IMG/VR virus record: IMGVR_UViG_3300007236_000079
Location: 1 to 21,755 of that record
Source: a virus
Strand: one strand, 5' to 3'
DNA: 21,755 nucleotides
The translations under genes were made by a program, and so were the position numbers. The notes below the pieces were generated by a model. The model ran no database searches and was not told the origin of the DNA. It worked only from the letters and a program-made list of their open reading frames with translations. Shown here one piece after another: positions 7,833 through 14,725 of this stretch. Numbering within the stretch: the first letter of the stretch is position 1; every line of letters begins with the position of its first letter.

Positions 7833-8726
7833 ATGCCTCGTCCTGACACCATGACAATCCCCGGCGCGGGGACGATGACCCGGCGCGGGCCTTCGATGAT
7901 GCCCGGAACGAGCATCTGGCCCGAGTGGCAAAAGGGGCTCCTGTCCGACAAGCAAATGAACGAGGTCATGCCGCATTTCGCGGGCGGCATTTATGGCGAG
8001 GGCGGATACCAGGTGCGAACGCCAGCCAACCCGCAGTCTTTCGGGCTTCTCGGCGCGGGCGACCCGAGCGTCTGGGGCGGCACGGCGGCGGAAAACATCA
8101 TGGCCCAGCCACAACCGGCGCAATCAATGCAGCCGGTCCAGTCACAAGGCCTGCTGGCCCAGCCCACGGGGCAAGGCGGCGGGGGACTGTTATCGAACAC
8201 GCCAAGCGGCCAAGCCCAGGCGATGCCGATGGGGCAAATGCAGGGGAACCCTTCGGGGGCGCGCTCGGGCGGGCTCGACTACTTAAGCCAATTGCCGCCC
8301 GAGATGATTTCGGCAAGGATGTCGCAAGGGCAACCCCAAGGCATGGACCCGATGGCGGGCAATCAAATCCGCCCTGTCACGCCGTCCGGCATTTGGGACA
8401 ACAACCCCGACCCGAGCGCGACAGGCGAAAAGCCAGCCGAAGGCGGCGGCGCTTACACCCTGCAAGACCTAATGTCGTATGAGGCGGCGTTGCGCGGCGC
8501 GAATTTCGGTAACCAAGATCCGATCTCGGCGTTTTCGATGTTCAAGGATGCGGGCGGCGGCACCTTTGACGTGGATTATTCCACGCCTTACAGCGGGCAG
8601 GTTTTCGGAATGAACGGCTCGCCGATCCATGAATTCAACCGGCTTGATACGGGGGAGCCGTATTCCCCCGCTTCCCGCAACGAGATCATCCGGAATCGAC
8701 TCTCCGGCATTGACGAAAGCCGATAG
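7833..8726 (+). CDS. Gly/Met/Gln-rich probable virion protein
   Basis: A 297-aa protein with a good ribosome binding site (AAAGGAG) before ATG 7833. The first 80 residues include PEWQKGLLSDKQMNEVMPHF. Residues of about 85-185 are low-complexity and rich in Gln, Met, Pro and Gly (GLLAQPTGQGGGGLLSN). The C-terminus (about 205-297) looks folded, with TLQDLMSYEAALRGANFGNQ and ASRNEIIRNRLSGIDESR. No enzyme motif is seen. The composition and position between an ART-like protein and the scaffold fit an internal or ejected head protein, but this is inference. Confidence 0.6.
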   Translation: MPRPDTMTIPGAGTMTRRGPSMMPGTSIWPEWQKGLLSDKQMNEVMPHFAGGIYGEGGYQVRTPANPQSFGLLGAGDPSVWGGTAAENIMAQPQPAQSMQPVQSQGLLAQPTGQGGGGLLSNTPSGQAQAMPMGQMQGNPSGARSGGLDYLSQLPPEMISARMSQGQPQGMDPMAGNQIRPVTPSGIWDNNPDPSATGEKPAEGGGAYTLQDLMSYEAALRGANFGNQDPISAFSMFKDAGGGTFDVDYSTPYSGQVFGMNGSPIHEFNRLDTGEPYSPASRNEIIRNRLSGIDESR

Positions 8727-8727
8727 C

Positions 8728-9003
8728 ATGACCGATGAAGACGCCAAGCGTCAGCTAGAAGAGCAACAGCGCGCGGGTGAAGAGGCCCAGCGCATCCTTG
8801 GGAGCGATTTGTTCAACAAGGTGTTTGACGATCTTCGCGAGCTTTACATCCGCGATGCGGTCAGCGCTCAGGAAGCGACCGCGAGGCTGGATCGCCTGAA
8901 AGCGGTCGAGGTTCTTGAACACGTTCGGGGCGCGCTTGGCGCGGCTTTGATGGCGGGCAAGGCTTCTCAAGCCATGCTCGGGCACAACCACGAGGTCGTC
9001 TAA
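8728..9003 (+). CDS. Small helical protein upstream of scaffold
   Basis: A 91-aa, almost entirely helical protein beginning one base after the previous stop (TAGC ATG). The pattern EEAQRILGSDLFNKVFDDLR, RDAVSAQEATARLDRLKAVE, and a C-terminal Gly/Ala segment LGAALMAGKASQAML resembles small proteins encoded before the scaffold in several podoviruses. A head-assembly role is plausible but not shown. The frame is open upstream to 8629, but that part overlaps the preceding gene. A strong terminator follows. Confidence 0.6.
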   Translation: MTDEDAKRQLEEQQRAGEEAQRILGSDLFNKVFDDLRELYIRDAVSAQEATARLDRLKAVEVLEHVRGALGAALMAGKASQAMLGHNHEVV

Positions 9004-9045
9004 CAAGCGTCTAACAAGAATTCCCTGCATTGACAGGGGTTAGTC

Positions 9046-9068
9046 GGCGTCCTTCGGGGCGCTTTTTT
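9046..9068 (+). terminator. Rho-independent terminator before scaffold
   Basis: GCGTCC (9047-9052), loop TTCG, GGGCGC (9057-9062), then six T residues. It ends transcription of the accessory block or sets its ratio to the capsid operon. A weaker hairpin CCCTG/CAGGG lies just upstream at 9023-9038. Confidence 0.85.
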
Positions 9069-9109
9069 CATTTGCGGTAGCGCCCGAGGGCGTCGCAAGG
9101 AGGTTGAAA

Positions 9110-10129
9110 ATGGCAGTTGTCGGTAGCGCCTCACCAGGCGTCGATGACCTTAATCTCGACGGTTTCGAGGCGTTCGCGTCTCAGGAATTGGACGCCGAAG
9201 ACGGCATCAATCGAGAGCAAGACACCGAGACGGTTGATGGTCCTTTCGAGGGTAGCCCAGAGGCCGACGAGGGGGCAGAAGAGCAGCCAGAAGGCGATGA
9301 CGCCGAAGGTTCTGAAGCCGAGGACGAGGAATCGTCCGAATCCGAAGACGATGCGACTGAAGCCGAGGGCGAAGAGAGTCCAGAACAGGCCGAGGGCGAT
9401 GACCTTGAAGACTTTGTCGAATGGGAACATCCCGTCCACGGCCCGATCCGGGTAGCTCTTGACGAACTCCGTGACGGTTACATGCGGACCGAGGATTACA
9501 CGCGGAAAACCACGTCGTTGAGTGACGAGGCCCGCGCACTCCAGAACCGCGCGCAGGAATGGGAGCGGGTAAAGGATCAAGAGCTGTTGTTTCTGCAGGC
9601 AAATGCGCCTCAGAAACCGCAATGGGATTCGGATGATCCAATCGGATCGGCTGAAGCTCAGCACCAGTATGAAGCTGTGATGCAACAGCGCGCCGCTTTC
9701 TTGCAACAGCATGAACAGCGACACGCCCACGCTCAGGCTCAATACGCCGCCGAACAAGCGGCCTTGCTGCCCCGACGTATCCCCGAGTGGGCAACGCCGG
9801 AAGTGGCAAGCCACGAAAAGGCGGGTGTGCGAAGCATGCTTTTGTCATCCGGATACACCGAGGATGAGATTAACGGTCTAGCTGATAGCCGGGCCGTGGT
9901 CATCGCTCGCAAAGCGTATCTTTATGACCAGCATGTGGCGTCCCAAAAGTCCAAGGTTGCCCTCGCGAAGAAAAAGGTGGCCGCAAAGCCCCCGGCTCCC
10001 GTGAGGTCGACGGAAACCGCTCCGAAGCCAAGACCCGATTCCAGGAAAGCGCGCCTTGTGAAAGCACACCGCCAGAAGGGCAGTGCTGAATCAATGGCGG
10101 ACATTCTCATGGCTGACATGATGAAGTAA
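9110..10129 (+). CDS. Scaffolding protein
   Basis: A 339-aa head scaffolding protein, which guides capsid protein into a procapsid and is then lost. Residues of about 25-100 are extremely acidic (runs of Glu/Asp with Ser and Ala). VALDELRDGYMRTEDYTRKT is the motif shared by many podovirus scaffolds. The middle is a long Gln/Ala/His-rich coiled coil (AAFLQQHEQRHAHAQAQYAA). The C-terminus is basic with a final helix (RKARLVKAHRQKGSAESMAD), matching the capsid-binding end of known scaffolds. ATG 9110 has AAGGAGG upstream; TTG 9104 lies almost on that site. It directly precedes the major capsid gene, as expected. Confidence 0.88.
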   Translation: MAVVGSASPGVDDLNLDGFEAFASQELDAEDGINREQDTETVDGPFEGSPEADEGAEEQPEGDDAEGSEAEDEESSESEDDATEAEGEESPEQAEGDDLEDFVEWEHPVHGPIRVALDELRDGYMRTEDYTRKTTSLSDEARALQNRAQEWERVKDQELLFLQANAPQKPQWDSDDPIGSAEAQHQYEAVMQQRAAFLQQHEQRHAHAQAQYAAEQAALLPRRIPEWATPEVASHEKAGVRSMLLSSGYTEDEINGLADSRAVVIARKAYLYDQHVASQKSKVALAKKKVAAKPPAPVRSTETAPKPRPDSRKARLVKAHRQKGSAESMADILMADMMK

Positions 10130-10160
10130 CCCTTCGGCGGAGGACATAAGGAGCCTTGAA

Positions 10161-11699
10161 ATGGCTGTCCCCTCCGGAACGACTACCACGTTCGACCTCA
10201 CGGGCGTTCGTGAAGACCTGAGTAACTTGATATTTAACATCTCACCAACGGAAACTCCCGCAGTGAGTAACATGAAGAAGGGCACCGCAACCAACACCTA
10301 CCATGAGTAAATAGCTTGCTCATGTAAAATCTGGCTATATGCTGGGAAGCCCTTAGAGCCCGTGAGCCTAAACAGTAGTTGGAAACGACAAGCTGCATGG
10401 TTTGAACAGTCACGGGATTGGGTAATCAGCAGGGAAGGCCGCTAAATCTTCGGACAAGCGGAACCCTCAGAGGCTAATACGCCAGACGCGCCACTTGTGG
10501 CGTGATGATAGAGTCCGACCTTGCGGGAAACCGCAAGAGGTGCCGAAGTGAAGTAGGCGCCCGCCACGAAAGTGGTCAGTAGAGGCCGGGAGTCCTCGAA
10601 AGTAACAGATTGGGCAAACCGACTCCCTCGCCGCCGCCGCGTCGAATTCTCATCTCGACGGCGACGATTCGAGCCCGAATACCATTCAGGCGACTTCGCG
10701 CCTTGGCAATTATACGCAAATCCTGAAGAAGACCGTCCAGGTTTCCGGCACTTCCGACGCCGTGACCAAGTCCGGTCGAGCGAAGGAAATCGCGTATCAG
10801 TTGTCTAAGAGATCGAAGGAGCTGAAGCGCGATCTTGAGCTTTCGGTGACGCAGAACAGTGCCGCGGTTGCCGGCAGTTCCGCGACGGCTCGCGCCATGG
10901 CCGGCATGGAAACGTGGATCGCGTCCAACAAGGACAATTATACCGACGGCACCACGCCGGTAACGTCCTCGGGCGCTGCCACCACGGCTCCGACCGACGG
11001 CACCACCGTTCGGACCTTGACCGAGGCTCAACTGAAGACCGTTCTTGCTTCGGCTTGGGACTCGGGCGGCGATCCGTCGACCTTCATGGTGGGCTCGTTC
11101 AACAAGCAGCAGGCTTCGACCTTCTCCGGCATCGCGACGTTGTATCGCGATACCGCGCCGAAGGTTGGCCAGACGCAGATCATCGGCGCCGCCGATGTCT
11201 ATGTGTTAAATTCCGGCACCCTCGCGGCGTAACCCGCGAGTGCAAACCAGGTGAATTGCTGGGACACCCTAACGAGTGATGTCGAGGGCAATCAGCAGCC
11301 AAGCCCCGGTGGGGAAGGTTCAACGACCATCCGCGAGGAGTAGGGCCAAGTGGTCCGAAGCGCCTGGCGCCCGAACCCGGTTGGGAGGGCGATGATATGG
11401 TCTCATCTGCATGGAGACATGCAGCCGCGAAAGCGGGCACGGCTTAACGCCCCGTGTCGAAGATAAATACGGATTTCGGTCAGCTTGCGATCGTCCCCAA
11501 CCGCTTCATGCGCGGTCGGACGGGCTTGGTGGTCGATTGGGATTACTGGAAGTTGTGCCCGCTGTCTGGGCGTTCGTTCAAGCAGGAGCGCTTGGCGAAG
11601 ACCGGTGATTCCGAGAAGCGCCACATTCTAGGGGAATATACCCTTGAATGCTGCAACGAGGCCGCAAGCGGTAAGATCGCGGACCTCGCCGTAGCTTAG
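10161..11699 (+). CDS. Major capsid protein, split into three exons by two group I introns
   Basis: Proposed join: 10161-10308, 10613-11211, 11472-11699, giving 324 aa; the second junction is uncertain. It is the shell protein of the SU10/DUF5309-like type. Exon 1 encodes MAVPSGTTTTFDLTGVREDL to YHE. Exon 2 resumes WQTDSLAAAASNSHLDGDDS and runs to GAADVYV. Exon 3 encodes DFGQLAIVPNRFMRGR, ending in ASGKIADLAVA. These are the family's conserved motifs in the right order. Exon 2 and exon 3 lie in different frames from exon 1 until the introns are removed. Ribosome binding site AAGGAG (10148-10153). In unspliced RNA, TAA at 10308-10310 stops translation exactly at the first junction (49 aa), so capsid output depends on splicing. 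Frame changes from sequencing error are unlikely because intron structure explains them. Confidence 0.85.
10309..10612 (+). ncRNA. Group I self-splicing intron 1 in capsid gene (304 nt, no ORF)
   Basis: P1: exon bases CATGAGT (10302-10308) pair with GCTCATG (10318-10324); the last pair is the U.G wobble that defines the 5' splice site. P10: 3' exon GGCAA (10613-10617) can pair with TTGCT (10316-10320), sharing three bases with P1. Core strands: P/Q AATCAGCAGGG (10424-10434), R CTCAGAGGCTAATAC (10466-10480), S ATAGAGTCC (10508-10516). P7 forms between G(A)GGCT and AGTCC with the usual bulged A. P8 is the CGCCA/TGGCG hairpin (10489-10502). A GNRA-type hairpin TTGCGG GAAA CCGCAA follows at 10521-10536. 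The intron ends in G. Splicing joins T to GGCAAACC and restores W-Q-T-D in frame. It contains no reading frame for an endonuclease. Confidence 0.9.
11212..11471 (+). ncRNA. Group I intron 2 in capsid gene (about 260 nt, no ORF; ends uncertain)
   Basis: The core is recognisable as a phage group I type unlike intron 1: CAAACCAGGTGAATTGCTGG (11234-11253), GGCAATCAGCAGCCAAG (11287-11303), R GGTTCAACGACCA (11317-11329), S GATATGGTC (11394-11402). P7 pairs GACCA (11325-11329) with TGGTC (11398-11402) perfectly. P9 is CTGCATG/GAGA/CATGCAG (11407-11424), followed by CCGC/GAAA/GCGG (11425-11436) and CACGG/CCGTG (11438-11456). Another hairpin, CTCGCG/CGCGAG, sits near the 5' end. Ends given here assume a terminal G and a product ...DVYVLN|DFG.... 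A rival choice, 11208-11449, has a better P1 (GTGTT with GGCAC at 11215-11219) but yields DVYVFPVSKINTDFG. Both keep frame. In-frame TAA codons at 11230 and 11445 stop unspliced translation. Confidence 0.82.
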
Positions 11700-11715
11700 G
11701 GGTACACCCTACGGC
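11688..11715 (+). other. Hairpin over the capsid stop codon
   Basis: GCCGTAG (11688-11694) and CTACGGC (11709-11715) form a perfect 7-bp stem enclosing the capsid stop codon (TAG 11697-11699). There is no T-run, so it is not a classical terminator. It may protect the mRNA 3' end or assist the next hairpin. Confidence 0.5.
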
Positions 11716-11731
11716 TTGACGAAAGTCATTA

Positions 11732-11775
11732 CCTCCGGCACCATTGGAGTATCGAAATCGGTGCCGGAGGTTTTT
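11732..11775 (+). terminator. Terminator-like hairpin that also holds the HNH gene's ribosome binding site
   Basis: CCTCCGGCACC (11732-11742) and GGTGCCGGAGG (11760-11770) form an 11-bp perfect stem with a 17-nt loop, followed by five T residues. The same GGAGG at 11766-11770 is the Shine-Dalgarno of the ATG at 11776. The structure should end most capsid transcripts and hide the site in those that read through. Confidence 0.8.
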
Positions 11776-12390
11776 ATGGATAAGAGTTGTTTGGAAGAAT
11801 TTTGTGATGGCCGCGCGGTGGTTCGTGGGCTTTGCTCGCGGCATTACCGCCGCCTTCAACGAGGTGGGCGCTTGGATGAGGCCCCGCCAACAGCCGGCGT
11901 GCGGAACTTGGCGGCGGGCGTTGATCTATCGCATATCAAAAAGCCGTTGGCCGAACGGTTTTGGGCCAAGGTGGATGTTCGAGGGCCGGGCGAGTGTTGG
12001 GCGTTCACCGGCAGTCCTGGGATGCATGGATACGGGGTAATTCGTGACAAGAACAAACAGCGACGAGCGCACCGCGTATCATATGAATTGTCGAAGGGAG
12101 AAATCCCGGAAGGGATGGTGGTTTGTCATTCCTGCGATAACCCGCCTTGTGTGAACCCGAACCATTTGTTTCTGGGGACAGTTCAAGCGAACAACAGAGA
12201 CATGGATAGAAAGGGGCGCCGAAATGTGGCCCGAGGCAGTGACAGGCGTGGGTCAAAGCTGACGGACGACTTGGTGCGTGAGATTCGAGCAAGCCATGAA
12301 TCCAACAGAGAGTTGGCCGCGCGTTTCGATCTTCATATGAACACAATATACAATGTTCGCATTCGTAGAACGTGGCGGCACGTCGCTTAG
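11776..12390 (+). CDS. Free-standing HNH homing endonuclease
   Basis: A 204-aa HNH_3-type nuclease. Residues 5-23 (C5, C10, C20, H23) look like a small zinc-binding finger. The HNH core spans about 74-147: AHRVSYELSKGEIPEGMVVC gives the first His (H99). VCHSCDNPPCVNPNHLFLGT gives H118, the Asn residues and H130, and NRDMDRKGR closes the domain. The C-terminus (161-203) is a helix-turn-helix of the homing-nuclease type, KLTDDLVREIRASHESNREL then TIYNVRIRRTWRHV. The ATG at 11776 is chosen for GGAGG five bases upstream; TTG 11716 would add 20 residues encoded by the terminator stem. It is not inside an intron: the capsid protein ends naturally before it. It may cut intronless capsid alleles and so spread the nearby introns; target unknown. 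Confidence 0.88.
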   Translation: MDKSCLEEFCDGRAVVRGLCSRHYRRLQRGGRLDEAPPTAGVRNLAAGVDLSHIKKPLAERFWAKVDVRGPGECWAFTGSPGMHGYGVIRDKNKQRRAHRVSYELSKGEIPEGMVVCHSCDNPPCVNPNHLFLGTVQANNRDMDRKGRRNVARGSDRRGSKLTDDLVREIRASHESNRELAARFDLHMNTIYNVRIRRTWRHVA

Positions 12391-12414
12391 CTTCATCTAA
12401 ATTTTGTGAATGGG

Positions 12415-12442
12415 CGGGGGGCTTCGGCCCCCCGTTTCCTTT
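12415..12442 (+). terminator. Rho-independent terminator after the HNH gene
   Basis: CGGGGGGC (12415-12422), UUCG loop, GCCCCCCG (12427-12434), then TTTCCTTT. The stem is perfect, 8 bp and all G-C. With the hairpin at 11732 it isolates the HNH gene from both neighbours, as expected for an inserted selfish module. Confidence 0.82.
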
Positions 12443-12451
12443 GGAGAAATC

Positions 12452-12787
12452 ATGACCGACAAACGCTTGATTGATATCGATCCGTTGACCGGGATTCAGA
12501 CGTGGTACGTCAATGAATCCACCGACGGGGAGCAATTCCAGGTCCACGAAGTCCAGGACGTGGCCGGCATTCTAGAGGCTAACAAATACCAGGCCAACGA
12601 GGATCACGGCGGATGGAGTGAAAGCCGAGATTTTCGCAAGGTCGGCACCATCCCTCTCACGATTATCCAGCAATGGAAAACCGAGAAGGGCATCGACGTT
12701 TTCAACAAGGACCATTGGCCGGCGGTCAAGCGGCTGCTGAACGATTCCGATTGGCGGCATTTGCGGAGCGCCCATTGGAACGTATGA
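12452..12787 (+). CDS. Small head-region phage protein
   Basis: A 111-aa protein with GGAG shortly before ATG 12452. The pattern RLIDIDPLTGIQTWYVN, VHEVQDVAGILEANKYQAN, VGTIPLTIIQQWKTEKGID, and a closing VKRLLNDSDWRHLRSAHWNV matches a common small phage protein encoded after the major capsid gene; the usual ending reads like NDPDWRYLRT. Its molecular role is not known to me. Its stop overlaps the next gene's start in ATGA (12784-12787), implying coupling to the TPR glycosyltransferase. Confidence 0.65.
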   Translation: MTDKRLIDIDPLTGIQTWYVNESTDGEQFQVHEVQDVAGILEANKYQANEDHGGWSESRDFRKVGTIPLTIIQQWKTEKGIDVFNKDHWPAVKRLLNDSDWRHLRSAHWNV

Positions 12788-14118
12788 TCCAAGCGCGCCA
12801 GTTGGTCGAGGCGGGTGACCCGACCGGCGCGTTGAGCCTCTATGAGAGTTATCTGAACGATCACCCCAATGACGCCGAATGCCTGTATTGCATGGGGGCG
12901 GCGCTGTTCGACCACGGCAACCTCGGCGTTGCGTTTCAAATGTTCCAGCAATCGATGCGGATCGCGCCTGAAAAGGCGGCGCCGCACAATGGGATTGGCC
13001 GATGCCTCTATGCCTGGCATCAGCACGAGCAAGCGGCTGAATTCTACGCCAAGGCTCTTGAACGAGACCCGGATTACAAATTCGCGCTATCGAACATGGG
13101 CACCGTTCTTCACTCGATGGGGCGGCATGACGAGGCGCTGGAATTTTACCACCGCGCCATTGAGATCGACCCGAATTCCCCCGACACGCTCGGCAATCTG
13201 GGCATGGTCTACATGACCAAGGGGGATTGGGAAAACGGCTGGCGCTGCATGCATTCCCATGTGGGGCAGCCCGAGCGTCCCGAGCGGTTTTTCGGCGACG
13301 CGGAGATGTGGATCGACGGCGGCTTCGACCGGCTAGTTGTCTATGGCGAGCAAGGCGTTGGGGATGAGGTTTATTTTGCCGCCCTGCTACATGAATTGGA
13401 GGGGCGCGATGTCGTTCTGGAAACCAACCCAAAGCTAGCTGGGTTGTTTCAAAGATCGTTCCCATGGCTGAAGGTTCGCGGCACTCGATATCAGGCTGAT
13501 AAGCCCTGGCTGGCGGATTTCAGCCCGACGCATAAGATCCCGATTGCGTCCTTGCCGATGCATTTCTGGGACAAGCCGGACGATTGCCCGCGCAAGCCGT
13601 ATCTGACCGCATGCCCCGAGCGGCGGAAGATGGCGCGGGCGCTTTTGGATGATTTGCCGGGGCGGAAAATCGGGCTGGCCTGGACAGGCGGCTTTGCGAA
13701 GGGCGCCGGATACGAGAGGCAGGTTGATGCTCAGTGGCTATTGGAGAAATTGGGGGTGTCCCCGTTCACAGACGGGCCGGACGTTACGTTCATCTCTCTC
13801 CAGTACAAAGAGCCACCCCTCGTTCCTGGGATTATCCATTGGCCGTTTATGGTCGAAACGCCGGACTATGACGACACGGCGGCGCTAGTCGCGGAATTGG
13901 ACGCGGTGATTTCGGTTCCAACCTCGGTGATTAACCTTGCCGGCGCGCTCGGCACGCCGACGTGGGTTTTGCTGCCGAAGACCTACCACCATTGGCGCTA
14001 TGGAATAAACGAGGCCACGCACCCCTGGTTTGGCTGCGTGAACGTCGTTCATGAGCCGTGGGATTTGAAATCGGTATTGGAGGCGACGGATGGCACTCGC
14101 GAATTACGGGCAGCTTAA
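12784..14118 (+). CDS. TPR-containing glycosyltransferase-like protein
   Basis: A 444-aa protein. Residues 1-150 or so hold about four tetratricopeptide repeats (PTGALSLYESYLNDHPNDAE, QAAEFYAKALERDPDYKFAL, DEALEFYHRAIEIDPNSPDT). The remainder resembles the GT-B catalytic part of TPR glycosyltransferases related to heptosyltransferases: GRKIGLAWTGGFAKG, VTFISLQYKEP, YDDTAALVAELDAVISVPTS followed by VINLAGALGTPTWVLLP. The frame is open upstream to 12673, but ATG 12784 is used because it forms an ATGA overlap with the previous gene. It overlaps the adaptor gene downstream by 29 bases. Such proteins occur in phage structural clusters and may glycosylate a virion or host-surface target; this is inference. 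It is unrelated in architecture to the enzyme at 3950. Confidence 0.78.
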   Translation: MIQARQLVEAGDPTGALSLYESYLNDHPNDAECLYCMGAALFDHGNLGVAFQMFQQSMRIAPEKAAPHNGIGRCLYAWHQHEQAAEFYAKALERDPDYKFALSNMGTVLHSMGRHDEALEFYHRAIEIDPNSPDTLGNLGMVYMTKGDWENGWRCMHSHVGQPERPERFFGDAEMWIDGGFDRLVVYGEQGVGDEVYFAALLHELEGRDVVLETNPKLAGLFQRSFPWLKVRGTRYQADKPWLADFSPTHKIPIASLPMHFWDKPDDCPRKPYLTACPERRKMARALLDDLPGRKIGLAWTGGFAKGAGYERQVDAQWLLEKLGVSPFTDGPDVTFISLQYKEPPLVPGIIHWPFMVETPDYDDTAALVAELDAVISVPTSVINLAGALGTPTWVLLPKTYHHWRYGINEATHPWFGCVNVVHEPWDLKSVLEATDGTRELRAA

Positions 14119-14725
14119 AACGTCGATTGGCGCTGAATTGGCGCGAGATGGCGATACGGATTTCACGGCCAAGGTGCCGGATTTTGTCCGATTGTTCGAG
14201 GTCAATATCCAGCGGGATCTTCTGCATCGCCGGCAACAAACGAGCGAGACAATCGCGCTCGCGGCGAGCGGGACCAGTCTCACGCTGCCCACCGATTTCT
14301 TGAGCGCCGAGGCGGTGATATTGCAATCGACACCGCTCAAGGCGCTGGTGAGCAAGACGATCTACGACTTGTTCCAGGAATATCCAAATACAACGACGGC
14401 CCAGCCGGTGGCCTATGCGATCCAGGGCGGGAATATGCTCATTCGCCCGCCGTCCGATGCCGCCTATAACGTCGAATTACACTATTACCAGGCGCTAACC
14501 GTTTTGGCGGACGACGCGGACACGAATTGGCTTCTGACCAATTATCCGGATGTCTACCTCTACGGCTCCCTGGTGCATTCCGCGCCGTATCTTGAAGATG
14601 ACGCGCGGCTCCAAGTGTGGATTGGCCTCTATGACAGGGCGGTGGGGGCGTTGAAAGGTGAAAGCGCGCGGGCGATCTACAGTGGTTCGCCAATCAAGAC
14701 TCAGCTTGACGTGGTGGTCGTATGA
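14090..14725 (+). CDS. Head-tail adaptor / connector protein
   Basis: A 211-aa protein of the phage adaptor family, which binds under the portal ring and links head to tail in podoviruses. The N-terminus MALANYGQLKTSIGAELARD, then KVPDFVRLFEVNIQRDLLHR, is the usual start of these proteins. LTLPTDFLSAEAVIL and VELHYYQALTVLADDADTNW, then NWLLTNYPDVYLYGSLVHSA, are conserved segments. GGAGG precedes ATG 14090. Its position after the capsid genes and before the fibre cassette agrees. Confidence 0.8.
   Translation: MALANYGQLKTSIGAELARDGDTDFTAKVPDFVRLFEVNIQRDLLHRRQQTSETIALAASGTSLTLPTDFLSAEAVILQSTPLKALVSKTIYDLFQEYPNTTTAQPVAYAIQGGNMLIRPPSDAAYNVELHYYQALTVLADDADTNWLLTNYPDVYLYGSLVHSAPYLEDDARLQVWIGLYDRAVGALKGESARAIYSGSPIKTQLDVVVV

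Noticed and set aside
9030-9035. TTGACA as a promoter -35 box before the scaffold gene
   Set aside because: No matching -10 box at 16-18 bases; the downstream sequence is the terminator stem.
10572-11031. Open frames on both strands at 10572-10808 (+) and 10576-11031 (-)
   Set aside because: They are shadows of capsid exon 2 and intron 1; exon 2 in its own frame has the conserved capsid motifs.
11203-11471. Group II intron starting at GTGTT
   Set aside because: No domain V hairpin or AY ending is visible, while P7 and other group I strands are clear.
11411-11608. Plus-strand frame crossing the end of intron 2
   Set aside because: It lies in another frame over exon 3 and has no recognisable protein features.
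10161-11699. Capsid gene as a pseudogene or with sequencing frameshifts
   Set aside because: The gaps are about 304 and 260 bases long with folded group I cores and proper ends, and the protein is continuous once they are removed.
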